Shown in pieces: positions 7,591 to 16,714 of a stretch of DNA of 33,106 bases (position 1 is its first letter; each line of letters begins with the position of its first letter). The notes beneath the pieces were generated by a model, which ran no database searches, was not told the DNA's origin, and worked only from the letters and a program-made list of their open reading frames with translations. Both the position numbers and the translations under genes were made by a program. Source of the DNA: Oscillospiraceae bacterium (GTDB lineage Bacteria > Bacillota_A > Clostridia > Oscillospirales > JAAYXM01); contig JAFXJK010000052.1 in assembly GCA_017532355.1 (NCBI GenBank), forward strand, positions 1 through 33,106, written 5' to 3'.

Positions 7591-8420
7591 ATGTCCGAAA
7601 TCAATTTATTGAGCTCCGCTCCCATAACGAGGATGATTCCTGCAAAGTACATCCAGAACATAAGGAGAATTATTGCAGAAAGTGAGCCGTAGAGGGAGAT
7701 CGAAGACATCAACACATTTACATAGAATGAAAAAAGCGATGTAAGAACGAGAAACGCTGCAAGTGAGAAAAGTGTTCCCGGAATGGTATCCAAAAACTTG
7801 ACACGAACGGATGGGATGAATTTATAAACGAGAGAAAGAATGCAAAAAAGAACTGCTGACATAAGTATCCATTTGAGAAAAGAAATAAGGTCAAGGAAAT
7901 CGAACGGTACAACGATTTCAGAGAGAGTTTCGGTTATGAAGTCGTTTCCGAGCGCGACAATTATTATGCATAAGACGAGAAGTACGGCAAAAAGGAAAAT
8001 GTAAAGCATTGAAAAGAGTGTATTGACAAAGAAGTTGCGAGGCTTCTTGATGCCGTAGGCAAGGTCGAAGGAGTATATGAGAGAACGAACCGATTTGGAT
8101 GCAGAAAAGAGCGCAAGAACGATACCGAATGAGAGAAGCGTTACCGAGCTTTTTGAGCTTATATACTCAATGTAGCTTGCAATAAGCGACACTATCTGCT
8201 CAGGAAAGATGGGGTCGAGAAAAGAGATAACGGAGTTCGGGGGGATATCAAGAGAAGCGACTACGGCATTGAAAAAGATGAGAAACGGGAAGATGGAAAG
8301 GATGAAAAAGTAAGCGAGCTGACCTCCCGTATATGCTATTTTATGATCTATAAAGCGGCGCCACATTTTCTTTGTTATGAAAGCAGGGAGCGCCAGAGTT
8401 TCTTCAGGGCGTTTTGCCAT
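7569..8420 (-). CDS. YihY/BrkB-family integral membrane protein
   Basis: A 283-residue protein with about six membrane segments. The N-terminal HKIAYTGGQLAYFFILSIFPFLIFF and the later LFSASKSVRSLIYSFDLAYGIK are typical of the YihY/virulence factor BrkB family, as is the C-terminal SLYGSLSAIILLMFWMYFAGIILVMGAELN. The family was once called ribonuclease BN, an assignment since withdrawn; the true role is unknown, possibly transport across the membrane. The start is supported by AAGGTGG about 9 bases upstream. It has its own promoter (8442-8469), divergent from recJ, and converges on wecC. Its final codons form part of the shared terminator hairpin. Confidence 0.92.
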   Translation of the reverse strand: MAKRPEETLALPAFITKKMWRRFIDHKIAYTGGQLAYFFILSIFPFLIFFNAVVASLDIPPNSVISFLDPIFPEQIVSLIASYIEYISSKSSVTLLSFGIVLALFSASKSVRSLIYSFDLAYGIKKPRNFFVNTLFSMLYIFLFAVLLVLCIIIVALGNDFITETLSEIVVPFDFLDLISFLKWILMSAVLFCILSLVYKFIPSVRVKFLDTIPGTLFSLAAFLVLTSLFSFYVNVLMSSISLYGSLSAIILLMFWMYFAGIILVMGAELNKLISDIKRIRSA

Positions 8421-8441
8421 TTTGCTTCACCACCTTCTTAT

Positions 8442-8469
8442 ATTATATACCAAATTGTTCGTTTTGCAA
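8442..8469 (-). promoter_or_regulatory. Sigma-A promoter of the YihY gene
   Basis: On the minus strand TTGCAA (8469-8464), 16-base spacer, TATAAT (8447-8442), about 22 bases before the start codon. Confidence 0.65.
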
Positions 8470-8484
8470 ACTAAAAAGAGAAAG

Positions 8485-8513
8485 TTGTATTTTGTGCGGA
8501 AGTTTGTTATAAT
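8485..8513 (+). promoter_or_regulatory. Sigma-A promoter of recJ and probably of the long run of genes after it
   Basis: TTGTAT (8485-8490), 17-base spacer, TATAAT (8508-8513) with TG two bases before the -10. No terminator-like hairpin is seen in the genes from recJ through mazG. Confidence 0.75.
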
Positions 8514-8543
8514 ATAAGGATAAAGAATAAAGGAAATTAGGAT

Positions 8544-10583
8544 ATGAAAAATACAAAATGGATAACAGGAAAATATGACGAGAATACAGTGTCCGAGCTT
8601 ATGAATAAACTCGGCGTTCCATCGCTTACGGCAAAGCTTCTTGCTGTTCGCGGAATACGGGATGCGGAGAGCGCCGCTCTCTTTCTCAAGAAAGATTTGG
8701 GAGACCTATTCGATCCGTTTCTTCTCAAGGATATGGACCGTGCTGTGGAGAGAATAAAGCGGGCTCTTGATTCCGGCGAGAAGATTGCAGTGTACGGAGA
8801 CTACGACGCAGACGGCGTTACTTCAACATATATTCTTGTTGATTATCTCCGTAGCTCGGGCGCTGACTGTACGTACCATATTCCTGACCGCTTCGGCGAC
8901 GGTTACGGCGTTTCAAGAGCAGCACTTCGCGCGCTTGCTGATGACGGTGTTTCGCTTGTAGTTACGGTTGACACGGGAATAACGGCGGCCGAAGAGATTG
9001 CCTATGCAGCAGAGCTTGGTCTTGATGTCGTTGTGACAGACCATCATAAGTGTGAAGAAACCCTGCCTTCGGCATGCGCTGTCGTTAACCCTAACCGTGA
9101 GGATTGCGGGTATCCCTTTAAATCCCTTGCAGGAGTCGGCGTTGCGTTTAAGCTTATCTCTGCACTTTCGGAGAATAACCGCGAGATTATGGAAAAGTAT
9201 CTTCCGTATGTCTGCATCGGAACGGTTGCAGACGTTATGCCGATAACGGCTGAAAACAGGATAATCGTCTCAAAGGGACTTGAAATTATTTCAAAACGCG
9301 AAAACCACGGTCTTTCGGCTCTTCTTGAAGTCGCAGGATTCAAGAGCGAGGAAAAGCTTACCTCGGGTGCGGTGGGATTTCTCATCGGTCCGAGAATGAA
9401 CGCCGCAGGAAGAATGGGAAGCGCTCTGCTTGCGCTCGAGCTTCTTTTTGCTACTGAGGATAAGGCAATGGAGCTTGCGCGCGAAATTGACGAAAAGAAC
9501 CGCGAACGTCAGCTCTGCGAAAGCAAGATAATGGAAGAGGCACTCGCAGTTCTTGAAAAAATTCCCGAATTCAAAGACGGCTCGGCAATCGTGCTTTCGG
9601 GAAAAGACTGGCATCAGGGCGTGCTTGGTATTGTTGCGTCGCGTATATGCGGTATGTTTGAAAAACCGACAATTCTCATCTCGGTTGAGGACGGAGAATG
9701 CAGAGGTTCGGGAAGAAGCGTTGCAGGTGTAAGCCTTCACGCCGCACTTTCAGAGTGCCGTGACGTGCTTTCAAAGTTCGGAGGGCACGACCTCGCAGCA
9801 GGCGTTGTTGTAAAAAACGAGGATATTGATGAATTCCGACGCAGGCTCAACGAAGCGCTTTGTGATGAGATGCGCGACTATGTGCCGGTACTTGATATTG
9901 ATTTCAAGGCTTCGCCGTCCGAACTTACTCTTTCCCAGCTTCGCGCGCTTCGTTTTATGGAGCCGTACGGAAAGATGAACGAAGCTCCTAAGCTTCGCCT
10001 TGATAACTGTAAGATTTCGAAAATCTCGCCCATTGGAAACGGCAGGCATACAAAGATAGTAATCGAGCATGGTGCCAGATTTCAGTGTGTTTACTTCGGT
10101 GTAAAATGCAATGACCTCCCGTTTTCGGAGGGGGACTATGCAGACATTGTTTTCACACCTGAAATAAATAATTATATGGGAGAGAGCGTTCAGCTCCACA
10201 TAAAGGACGCGCGTCCCTGCGAAGAGGATCTCGCACACCTTGAAAGTGCACTTGGTACCCTTGCGCTGGCAGAACGCGGCGAGCGTGATGACGGAGTTTC
10301 CGTTACATACGAAGAGCTTGGTCTTATATGGAGGAGCATCACGCGGACGGAGTTTCCGAAGTCTGCTCCGATTCTTGAAATGAAAAGGAATATAAGAGCT
10401 TCTCTCGGTGAGCAGGGAATCAAAAAGCTTTTGCTTGCATTTCGCATTTTCTCTGAGGTCGGTCTTATGAGCTTTGAGTGTGAAAACTTCCGAGCATCGA
10501 TTGACATAGCAGAGCATAATAACAAAGTGGACATTAACGATTCGAAAACTTATAACATATATAAAAGTTGTGGGAGTAGATGA
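8544..10583 (+). CDS. recJ: Single-stranded-DNA-specific 5'-3' exonuclease RecJ
   Basis: A 679-residue DHH-family nuclease that resects 5' ends in recombination and mismatch or base-excision repair. The phosphoesterase motifs are in order: DYDADG (86-91), DTG (143-145), DHH (166-168) and GTVADVMP (226-233). The DHHA1 domain follows, with RMNAAGRMG and later FGGHDLAAG, then an OB-like domain (from about residue 440) and a C-terminal extension of about 110 residues that is common in Bacillota RecJ. The start at 8544 has AAAGGAAATTAGGA just upstream. It is first in a co-directional run; rel follows after only 6 bases. Confidence 0.96.
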   Translation: MKNTKWITGKYDENTVSELMNKLGVPSLTAKLLAVRGIRDAESAALFLKKDLGDLFDPFLLKDMDRAVERIKRALDSGEKIAVYGDYDADGVTSTYILVDYLRSSGADCTYHIPDRFGDGYGVSRAALRALADDGVSLVVTVDTGITAAEEIAYAAELGLDVVVTDHHKCEETLPSACAVVNPNREDCGYPFKSLAGVGVAFKLISALSENNREIMEKYLPYVCIGTVADVMPITAENRIIVSKGLEIISKRENHGLSALLEVAGFKSEEKLTSGAVGFLIGPRMNAAGRMGSALLALELLFATEDKAMELAREIDEKNRERQLCESKIMEEALAVLEKIPEFKDGSAIVLSGKDWHQGVLGIVASRICGMFEKPTILISVEDGECRGSGRSVAGVSLHAALSECRDVLSKFGGHDLAAGVVVKNEDIDEFRRRLNEALCDEMRDYVPVLDIDFKASPSELTLSQLRALRFMEPYGKMNEAPKLRLDNCKISKISPIGNGRHTKIVIEHGARFQCVYFGVKCNDLPFSEGDYADIVFTPEINNYMGESVQLHIKDARPCEEDLAHLESALGTLALAERGERDDGVSVTYEELGLIWRSITRTEFPKSAPILEMKRNIRASLGEQGIKKLLLAFRIFSEVGLMSFECENFRASIDIAEHNNKVDINDSKTYNIYKSCGSR

Positions 10584-10589
10584 TTTAAG

Positions 10590-12764
10590 ATGATGCCTGA
10601 ATCAAAATATCAGGAGCTTATCGCAAAGATTAAAGGCGATATGTCCGAGACTGACAAAATAAAAATACATGAGGCATACGACTGTGCAACAGAGGCTCAC
10701 GAGGGTCAGAAGCGCCGTGACGGAAGTGATTATGTAACTCATCCGATAGCTGTTGCCGAAATTGTTGCTGAAATGGGACTCGATGCGGAGTCTCTTATTT
10801 CCGCGCTCCTTCACGACTGCATCGAGGATACGGAGCTTGGATACGATAAGATAAAAGCGAAGTTCGGCAAAGAGGTTGCAGACATCGTCGAGGGTGTATC
10901 AAAGCTTACGAGAATGCCATATACAAGCAAGGAAGAAGCGCAGATTGAAAACTTGCGCAAGATGTTCCTTGCGATGGGAAAGGATATCCGCGTTATTCTC
11001 ATAAAAATCGCAGACAGACTTCACAATATGCGAACAATTGAGTTCCACAAGCCCGAGAAACAGCGCGAGAAGGCTCTTGAGACGATGGAGGTCTATGCCC
11101 CGCTTGCACACCGTCTCGGTATGCAGAAGGTAAAGTGGGAACTTGAAGACCGTTCTCTGCGTTGTCTTGACCCCGTAGGCTATGCCGAGATTACGGAAGA
11201 GCTTGAGAAGAGAAGCGAGGAGAGCCGCGAATTTCTCGAACATATCAAGGAACGTCTCGTTGAACGTTTTGAGGCGGCAGGAATACACGGAGAGCTTCAC
11301 AGCCGCGTAAAGCATATTTACAGCATTTACAAGAAAATGTACACTCAGCATAAGACAATCGACGAGGTCTATGACCTTTATGCCATGCGTGTTATAGTCG
11401 ATACGGTTGCCGACTGTTATAACATCCTCGGCTTTATTCACGATATGTACCGTCCGATTCCGGGACGCTTCAAGGACTATATCAGTACGCCGAAGGCTAA
11501 TATGTATCAGTCTCTCCATACCACGGTTATAGGTCGAGAGGGTATCCCGTTTGAAGTGCAGATAAGGACGCACGAAATGCATCATACCGCGGAATACGGT
11601 ATCGCCGCGCATTGGAAATACAAGTCCGGAGTAAGTCGAAGCAACCTTGAAGAAAAGCTTGCGTGGGTACGTCAGCTTATGGAAAGCCAGGAGGTTGAGG
11701 ATGAGGACTTCGTAAGCTCGCTCAAGACAGATATGTTCAGCGATGAGGTTTTCGTCTTTACGCCGAAAGGGGACGTAACGAATCTCCCTGCAGGCTCAAC
11801 TCCGATTGACTTTGCATATTCGATACATTCAGCTGTCGGAAACCGCATGTCGGGCGCAAAGGTAAACGGACGCATCGTTCAGCTTGATTACAAGCTTCAG
11901 AACGGCGAAATTGTCGAGATTATCACGTCAAATTCGGGAAAAGGCCCAAGCCGAGACTGGATAAACATTGCGCGTACCTCTGAAGCGAGAAACAAGATAA
12001 AGCAGTGGTTTAAGAAAGAGTGCCGCGAGGAGAATATCGCGCGCGGAAAGAGTGAGCTTGACCTTGCCCTGAAGCGTGAGGGAATAAACTTCTCTATCGA
12101 GGATGAAGATGATGTCCTTCTCTCAATTGCGAACAGAATGTCGTTTAAGATTGTTGACGATATGTTCGCGAGCCTCGGTTACGGCGGTATAAAACTAAAC
12201 CGCGTCATAAACCGTATCCGTGCGGAAAAGGAAAAAGAGCGCGGTGTGCAGAGCGACAAGGAGATCGTACGCGACACAATAACAACGGCAAAGCGCAGCA
12301 GCACTTCGAACTCAGGTGTCATCGTACCGGGTGTTGAAAACTGCCTTGTCAAGTTTGCGCGTTGCTGTACGCCTATCCCGGGCGACTCAATTATTGGATT
12401 CATAACCCGTGGTTACGGCGTTTCCGTACACAGGTCTGACTGTCAGAACGTAACGAGCGCGATGAAATCTGCCGAGGACTTAAACCGTTGGATAAGCGTA
12501 TTCTGGGCGGACGATATAAAGGAAAACTTCCAGACATCTCTTCAGCTTTCTGCAAAAGACAGAAGCGGTCTTATTATGGATATAGCGGCGGTTCTCAACA
12601 ATTTGAAGCTTCCTGTTCTTCAGATGGATGCACGTCGCCTTGGTGACGGATACGCCATAGTAAACATAGTTCTCAACATAAACGGCAAGGAACAGCTTGA
12701 GTTTGTTATGAACAAGCTTCACAGCGTTCCGGGCATAATTGATGTAAAACGCTCAAGAAGCTAA
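10590..12764 (+). CDS. rel: Bifunctional (p)ppGpp synthetase/hydrolase (Rel/SpoT)
   Basis: A 724-residue enzyme that makes and degrades the alarmone (p)ppGpp. The N-terminal HD hydrolase domain is intact: YVTHP with His51, LLHDCIEDT with His75-Asp76. The synthetase domain (about 230-350) contains RFKDYISTPK; the RxKD form marks dual-function enzymes rather than the synthesis-only RelA (ExDD). A TGS domain (about 385-450, FTPKGDVTNLPAGSTPIDFAY), a helical/zinc-finger segment with CCTPIPGD, and a C-terminal ACT domain follow. The start may be the ATG at 10590 or the one next to it at 10593; GGGAG precedes both. Rel followed by dtd is a conserved order in Bacillota. Confidence 0.97.
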   Translation: MMPESKYQELIAKIKGDMSETDKIKIHEAYDCATEAHEGQKRRDGSDYVTHPIAVAEIVAEMGLDAESLISALLHDCIEDTELGYDKIKAKFGKEVADIVEGVSKLTRMPYTSKEEAQIENLRKMFLAMGKDIRVILIKIADRLHNMRTIEFHKPEKQREKALETMEVYAPLAHRLGMQKVKWELEDRSLRCLDPVGYAEITEELEKRSEESREFLEHIKERLVERFEAAGIHGELHSRVKHIYSIYKKMYTQHKTIDEVYDLYAMRVIVDTVADCYNILGFIHDMYRPIPGRFKDYISTPKANMYQSLHTTVIGREGIPFEVQIRTHEMHHTAEYGIAAHWKYKSGVSRSNLEEKLAWVRQLMESQEVEDEDFVSSLKTDMFSDEVFVFTPKGDVTNLPAGSTPIDFAYSIHSAVGNRMSGAKVNGRIVQLDYKLQNGEIVEIITSNSGKGPSRDWINIARTSEARNKIKQWFKKECREENIARGKSELDLALKREGINFSIEDEDDVLLSIANRMSFKIVDDMFASLGYGGIKLNRVINRIRAEKEKERGVQSDKEIVRDTITTAKRSSTSNSGVIVPGVENCLVKFARCCTPIPGDSIIGFITRGYGVSVHRSDCQNVTSAMKSAEDLNRWISVFWADDIKENFQTSLQLSAKDRSGLIMDIAAVLNNLKLPVLQMDARRLGDGYAIVNIVLNINGKEQLEFVMNKLHSVPGIIDVKRSRS

Positions 12765-12777
12765 AAGGAGAAAAGTT

Positions 12778-13242
12778 ATGCGTGCAGTAATAACAAGGGT
12801 AAAATCTGCAGAGGTTAAAATAGACGGTGCGACGCACTCAAAGATAGGAAACGGGCTTCTTATTCTTCTCGGGGTGTCCGTAAATGACACGGCGCAGGAT
12901 GCGGAATACCTCGCAAAGAAGATTTCCATGATGCGAATCTTTGAGGATTCTGAGGAGAAAATGAACCTCTCCTGTTCTGCTGTCAACGGCTCAATGATGG
13001 TTGTTTCAAACTTCACTCTCTGCGCCAACACGCAGAAGGGAAATCGCCCGAGCTTTGTTGATGCGGCGCGTCCGGAGCTTGCAAGGCCCATGTATGAATA
13101 CTTCGTCTCGCTTCTCCGCGATGCAGGGTACAGGACGGAAACGGGCGTTTTCGGAGCATATATGGAGCTTCATTCCGTAAACGACGGTCCGATAACGATA
13201 GTTATGGACACAGAAGAGGTTTTCGGGGGAGAGGAAAGATGA
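12778..13242 (+). CDS. dtd: D-aminoacyl-tRNA deacylase
   Basis: A 154-residue Dtd protein, slightly longer than the usual 145-150 because of a short C-terminal tail (EEVFGGEER). It removes D-amino acids, and glycine misloaded on tRNA-Ala, from tRNA. The family motifs are MRAVITRV at the N-terminus, SNFTLCANTQKGNRPSF (the SQFTL motif with Asn for Gln) and NDGPITIVMDTE, which carries the cross-subunit Gly-Pro motif. AAAGGAG lies 8 bases before the start. It overlaps the next gene in ATGA. Confidence 0.93.
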   Translation: MRAVITRVKSAEVKIDGATHSKIGNGLLILLGVSVNDTAQDAEYLAKKISMMRIFEDSEEKMNLSCSAVNGSMMVVSNFTLCANTQKGNRPSFVDAARPELARPMYEYFVSLLRDAGYRTETGVFGAYMELHSVNDGPITIVMDTEEVFGGEER

Positions 13243-13868
13243 AAACAGAGACCTTTGTCGTAGGTTTTTTGAATACGAACTGTTACCTCGTTTATGATGG
13301 CGAGGATGCAGTAGTTATAGATCCCGGCTCTGACGCGGAGAGAATTCTCGCCCGTGCCGACGAGCTTAACGTAAAAATCAGATATATCTTCCTCACTCAC
13401 GGCCATTTTGACCACACTCTTGCCGTGCGCGAAATTAAGGACGCGACAGGTGCGCCGCTTGTTTCAACAGCAGGTGAGAGAGTTCGTCTTTCCGATGAGG
13501 AAACTTCAGGCCACACTATGCTTCGCCATCGTGAGTTTATTCCGCTTAAGGCGGATATTGAGGTTTCCGACGGTGAAAAAATGACGGTAGGAAATATGAT
13601 ATTTGAATTTATGGCGACACCCGGCCACACCGAGGGAAGCGTTTGCATTATATGCGAGGACACGATGTTTTCGGGCGATACCTTGTTTGAAGGCTCCTGC
13701 GGAAGATGCGATCTCATAGGTGGCGATATCGCGCAGATGATGAAATCGCTTAAGAAGCTTTATGAGCTTCCCGGCGAATTCCGAGTTCTTTCGGGTCACG
13801 GAGCAGAAACCACGCTCTCACGTGAGCGCGTGACGAATATGTATATGGCAGAGGCGGCGAGACAGTGA
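13239..13868 (+). CDS. MBL-fold metallohydrolase (glyoxalase II-like)
   Basis: A 209-residue metallo-beta-lactamase-fold hydrolase. The zinc ligands are in THGHFDH (53-59; His54, His56, Asp58, His59), then TPGHTEGS, FSGDTLFEGSCGR and a final SGHG. The pattern fits the short glyoxalase II-like hydrolases of Bacillota, which lack the C-terminal substrate domain of true GloB; the substrate is not established. Its position between dtd and hemZ is conserved in many clostridia. It overlaps dtd by 4 bases (ATGA) and hemZ by 4 bases, so the three are translationally coupled. Confidence 0.92.
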   Translation: MKTETFVVGFLNTNCYLVYDGEDAVVIDPGSDAERILARADELNVKIRYIFLTHGHFDHTLAVREIKDATGAPLVSTAGERVRLSDEETSGHTMLRHREFIPLKADIEVSDGEKMTVGNMIFEFMATPGHTEGSVCIICEDTMFSGDTLFEGSCGRCDLIGGDIAQMMKSLKKLYELPGEFRVLSGHGAETTLSRERVTNMYMAEAARQ

Positions 13869-15337
13869 AGCTTTATTTGGACGGACACGATTTTGAGTTT
13901 GCAACACAGCAGATATATATGTGTATGTTCCCGAACTCTCACGCGGAGTTTGTTGCTGAAAAGCCGCAGTCGGGCGATTTTATAGTATCATCGCTTTCGA
14001 AGCTTTCTGATAAGTTTGTATCCGAAACTGAGATACACATAGAAGGAAAAGTGAATACCGCGCGCGGTGAAGCTCCTCTGTGGAACGGAATTTCCGAAGA
14101 GGATGAGAAACGCGCGGCACGTCGGGCGATAAAGACCTCGTTCTATTCGGCGACGCTTGCCTTTCTCCCGAAAACTCCTGCGTGGGGCGCGCTTACCGGC
14201 ATCCGGCCGTCAAAGGTTGCGGCAAAATTCCTCGATGAGGGTATGACAGCGCAGTCGGCAGAGGAAGCTATGATGCGCGATTACTTCGTGTCCGGGGAAC
14301 GAGCAGCTCTTGCCGTTGCGTGCGCTTTGCGCGCGCGTGAGATTGCAGGAAAGACAAAAAAACGCGACTTTTCCCTCTATGTCGGAATCCCGTTCTGTGC
14401 ATCGAGGTGCAGATACTGTTCGTTTGTAAGCCACTCTATCGAAAAAGCGAGAGGGCTCGTTGCACCGTATCTCGAAACGCTTAAATATGAGCTTGCGTGC
14501 TACGGTGAGGCTGTGCGCGCGGCAGGGCTTAACCTTACTTCAATCTACATAGGCGGAGGAACGCCGACGGCACTTACTGCAGAGGAGCTTCGCTTTGTGA
14601 TGCAGGAGATTGAGAAAAACTTCGACACATCAGGCATTTCCGAATACACCGTCGAGGGCGGACGTCCCGATACCCTGACGTATGAAAAAATCAAGACAAT
14701 ACGCGACTGTGGTGCGACGCGAATAAGCGTAAATCCGCAGACGATGAATGATGATATATTGAGAGCTATGGATCGCCGTCATACAGCAGAGGATGTAGTG
14801 CGCGCGATTGCGGACGTAAGGCGCGTCGGCGGACTCATAATAAACTGTGACCTCATAGCAGGGCTTCCCGATGACACGTATGAGAGCTTTAAAAACTCTG
14901 TTGACCGCGTCCTCGAGCTTGCACCGGAGAACGTGACAGTTCACACTCTTGCGATAAAGAAAGGCTCGACTCTCTCAAACGAAAAGTACAGGCTTCCCGA
15001 CGGGGATGAAACAGAGCGTATGGTGGAATACTCAATGCGCGCTGTTGAGGAAAAGGGATATGTGCCGTACTATCTTTATCGCCAGAAGTATATGTCGGGA
15101 AACCTTGAGAATGTCGGATATTCAAAGCCCGGATTTGAGAGCGACTATAACAACTACATTATGGACGAGCTTCATACAATTCTCTCTGCAGGTGCAGGCG
15201 GAGTTACGAAGCTCATCAATAAAGATGAGGGACAGATAGAGCGCATATTTAACCCGAAATATCCATACGAATACAATAGTGCAAAGGAAAAGATAGATAT
15301 TACAGGAGAGAAGATACGCGAATTTTTTGAATGTTAG
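13865..15337 (+). CDS. hemZ: HemZ-type radical SAM coproporphyrinogen III dehydrogenase-like protein
   Basis: A 490-residue radical SAM protein. The cluster motif is CASRCRYC (Cys178, Cys182, Cys185) after YVGIPF, followed by YIGGGTPTAL and TVEGGRPDTL, as in the HemN/HemZ group. The N-terminal 165 residues are the HemZ-specific domain, including GALTGIRPSKV at 108-118. HemZ is annotated as an oxygen-independent coproporphyrinogen oxidase; this activity is not firmly shown for many clostridial members, and no other haem gene is in view. It begins with GTG at 13865, overlapping the previous stop (GTGA), with GAGGCGG upstream. Confidence 0.93.
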   Translation: MKLYLDGHDFEFATQQIYMCMFPNSHAEFVAEKPQSGDFIVSSLSKLSDKFVSETEIHIEGKVNTARGEAPLWNGISEEDEKRAARRAIKTSFYSATLAFLPKTPAWGALTGIRPSKVAAKFLDEGMTAQSAEEAMMRDYFVSGERAALAVACALRAREIAGKTKKRDFSLYVGIPFCASRCRYCSFVSHSIEKARGLVAPYLETLKYELACYGEAVRAAGLNLTSIYIGGGTPTALTAEELRFVMQEIEKNFDTSGISEYTVEGGRPDTLTYEKIKTIRDCGATRISVNPQTMNDDILRAMDRRHTAEDVVRAIADVRRVGGLIINCDLIAGLPDDTYESFKNSVDRVLELAPENVTVHTLAIKKGSTLSNEKYRLPDGDETERMVEYSMRAVEEKGYVPYYLYRQKYMSGNLENVGYSKPGFESDYNNYIMDELHTILSAGAGGVTKLINKDEGQIERIFNPKYPYEYNSAKEKIDITGEKIREFFEC

Positions 15338-15348
15338 GAGGGGAAGAG

Positions 15349-16284
15349 ATGCCCTTAGAGCTTTGTGAGATTAACAGAAGAGTGAAGGCTGACCCTGCAG
15401 AGTTTGTCGGGGAATGCGAAGAAAGGTACAAACAGGCGATATATGACGCGGCAAGGAAGATTGCAGACAGAGCAGGGGAGACGAGTGTTGTTCTTCTGTC
15501 AGGGCCGTCGGGGTCGGGAAAAACAACAACGGCACTGAAGCTTGAACGCGAGCTTGAAAAGCTTGGAATCGGCACGCATCCCGTCTCGCTTGACGATTAC
15601 TTTTGCACAGTTGATGAGGAGACCTCGCCGAAGAATGAGGACGGAGAGATAGATTACGAATCTCCGCTTTGCCTTGATATTCCGCTTCTGAATACGCATA
15701 TTGAGAAAATCATAAACGGCGAAGATGTTATGATTCCGAAGTTCGATTTCAAGAACCAGAGAAGAAGTGAGATAACTTCACCGCTTAAACTCGGAAAAAA
15801 CGAGATTGTCATCTTCGAGGGCATTCACGCACTCAATGATATGATTACGGGAGCGTGCGGCTCACACGGTATAGCGCTTTATATATCTGCAAGAAGCAAC
15901 TTCAAACGCGACGGCGAGATTTTCTATAAAGGAACGTGGACACGTCTCACGAGAAGAATTGTCCGTGACAACCTCTTCCGTGGCGCAAATGCTGATTTTA
16001 CGCTTGCTATATGGGAAGGAATCCGTCGCGGAGAGAAAAAATATATTTCCCCCTTCCGCGACCGTGCGGATATCATAATAAACTCAACCCACGATTACGA
16101 AATTACAGTGCTTGCGAAGCATCTTCGCGACGCCGTGACACGCGTACCCGAGGGCATTGCAAGATATGACGAAGTCTGCGAAATGATGCGGAACTTAAAT
16201 GGATTTGAAGAGATTTCAGATGATTTAGTGCCGAAGGATTCTCTGCTGCGTGAGTTTATCGGCGGCGGAAATTTCAAATATTAA
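15349..16284 (+). CDS. Nucleoside kinase of the uridine kinase / phosphoribulokinase family
   Basis: A 311-residue P-loop kinase: GPSGSGKTT (52-60), SLDDYF (80-85), the acidic run before DIPLLNTHI, PKFDFKNQRR and FEGIHALND. These match uridine kinase-like proteins that phosphorylate nucleosides with ATP. Many clostridial homologues are about 550 residues and carry an N-terminal TGS/threonyl-tRNA-synthetase-like domain; this one lacks it and has only a short helical N-terminus. ATG 15349 is chosen because AGGAGGGG sits just before it; an in-frame ATG at 15331 lies inside hemZ and upstream of that site. Eleven bases separate it from hemZ. Confidence 0.85.
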   Translation: MPLELCEINRRVKADPAEFVGECEERYKQAIYDAARKIADRAGETSVVLLSGPSGSGKTTTALKLERELEKLGIGTHPVSLDDYFCTVDEETSPKNEDGEIDYESPLCLDIPLLNTHIEKIINGEDVMIPKFDFKNQRRSEITSPLKLGKNEIVIFEGIHALNDMITGACGSHGIALYISARSNFKRDGEIFYKGTWTRLTRRIVRDNLFRGANADFTLAIWEGIRRGEKKYISPFRDRADIIINSTHDYEITVLAKHLRDAVTRVPEGIARYDEVCEMMRNLNGFEEISDDLVPKDSLLREFIGGGNFKY

Positions 16285-16302
16285 GTTTGAGGAGGATTAA
16301 CG

Positions 16303-16695
16303 ATGAAAGATTCAATCAAAACTGTATGGGATAAGATTTGCGCAGGTGCAACTGTCGCAGGAAAGTTTGCAGCAAAGACGGCTGAAAATGTAGGAAATAA
16401 GGCGACGGATGTATATAATGCATCAAAGGCAAACCTTAAGATTCTGGACCTGACCACAGATATAGAAGTTATCTACAAGGAAATAGGACGTCTTATTTAT
16501 GCTGCTCATACAAATGAGGAAGCTTCGACGGAAAGCCTTGATGAGATGCTTGAGAAAATTGATGAAAAAATGAATCAGATTGAGGAGCTGCGTGCTTCCG
16601 TTGCGTCTGATAACGCAGCAAAGGTCTGCCCGTCGTGCGGAAAAGAAAACGAAGCCGACAGCAACTTCTGTTCAGGCTGTGGAGTGGCACTCTAG
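16303..16695 (+). CDS. Small helical protein with C-terminal zinc ribbon
   Basis: A 130-residue protein I cannot assign to a named function. Residues 1-100 are predicted helical with charged heptad-like spacing (probable coiled coil, 52-100). Residues 109-126 form a zinc ribbon: CPSC, ten residues, CSGC. There is no signal peptide or membrane segment. Proteins of this build (helical body plus double-Cys ribbon) are common in clostridia and mostly uncharacterised. GAGGAGG lies upstream. It sits in the long operon, 18 bases after the kinase gene and 19 before mtaD. Confidence 0.85.
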   Translation: MKDSIKTVWDKICAGATVAGKFAAKTAENVGNKATDVYNASKANLKILDLTTDIEVIYKEIGRLIYAAHTNEEASTESLDEMLEKIDEKMNQIEELRASVASDNAAKVCPSCGKENEADSNFCSGCGVAL

Positions 16696-16714
16696 GATTT
16701 TGGGGATTTTTGAG

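Noticed and set aside
9771..10517. 248-codon open frame antisense to recJ
   Set aside because: It lies wholly within recJ, which has all its motifs; the product is Cys/Arg-rich without domains and no ribosome site supports it. Other long antisense frames (3371-3793 opposite nifS, 10899-11612 opposite rel, 24378-25085, 29031-29624) were dropped for the same reason.
16580..16714. Longer N-terminus for the mtaD product
   Set aside because: The extra 45 codons overlap the zinc-ribbon gene and encode no family sequence; ATG 16715 begins the typical amidohydrolase N-terminus.
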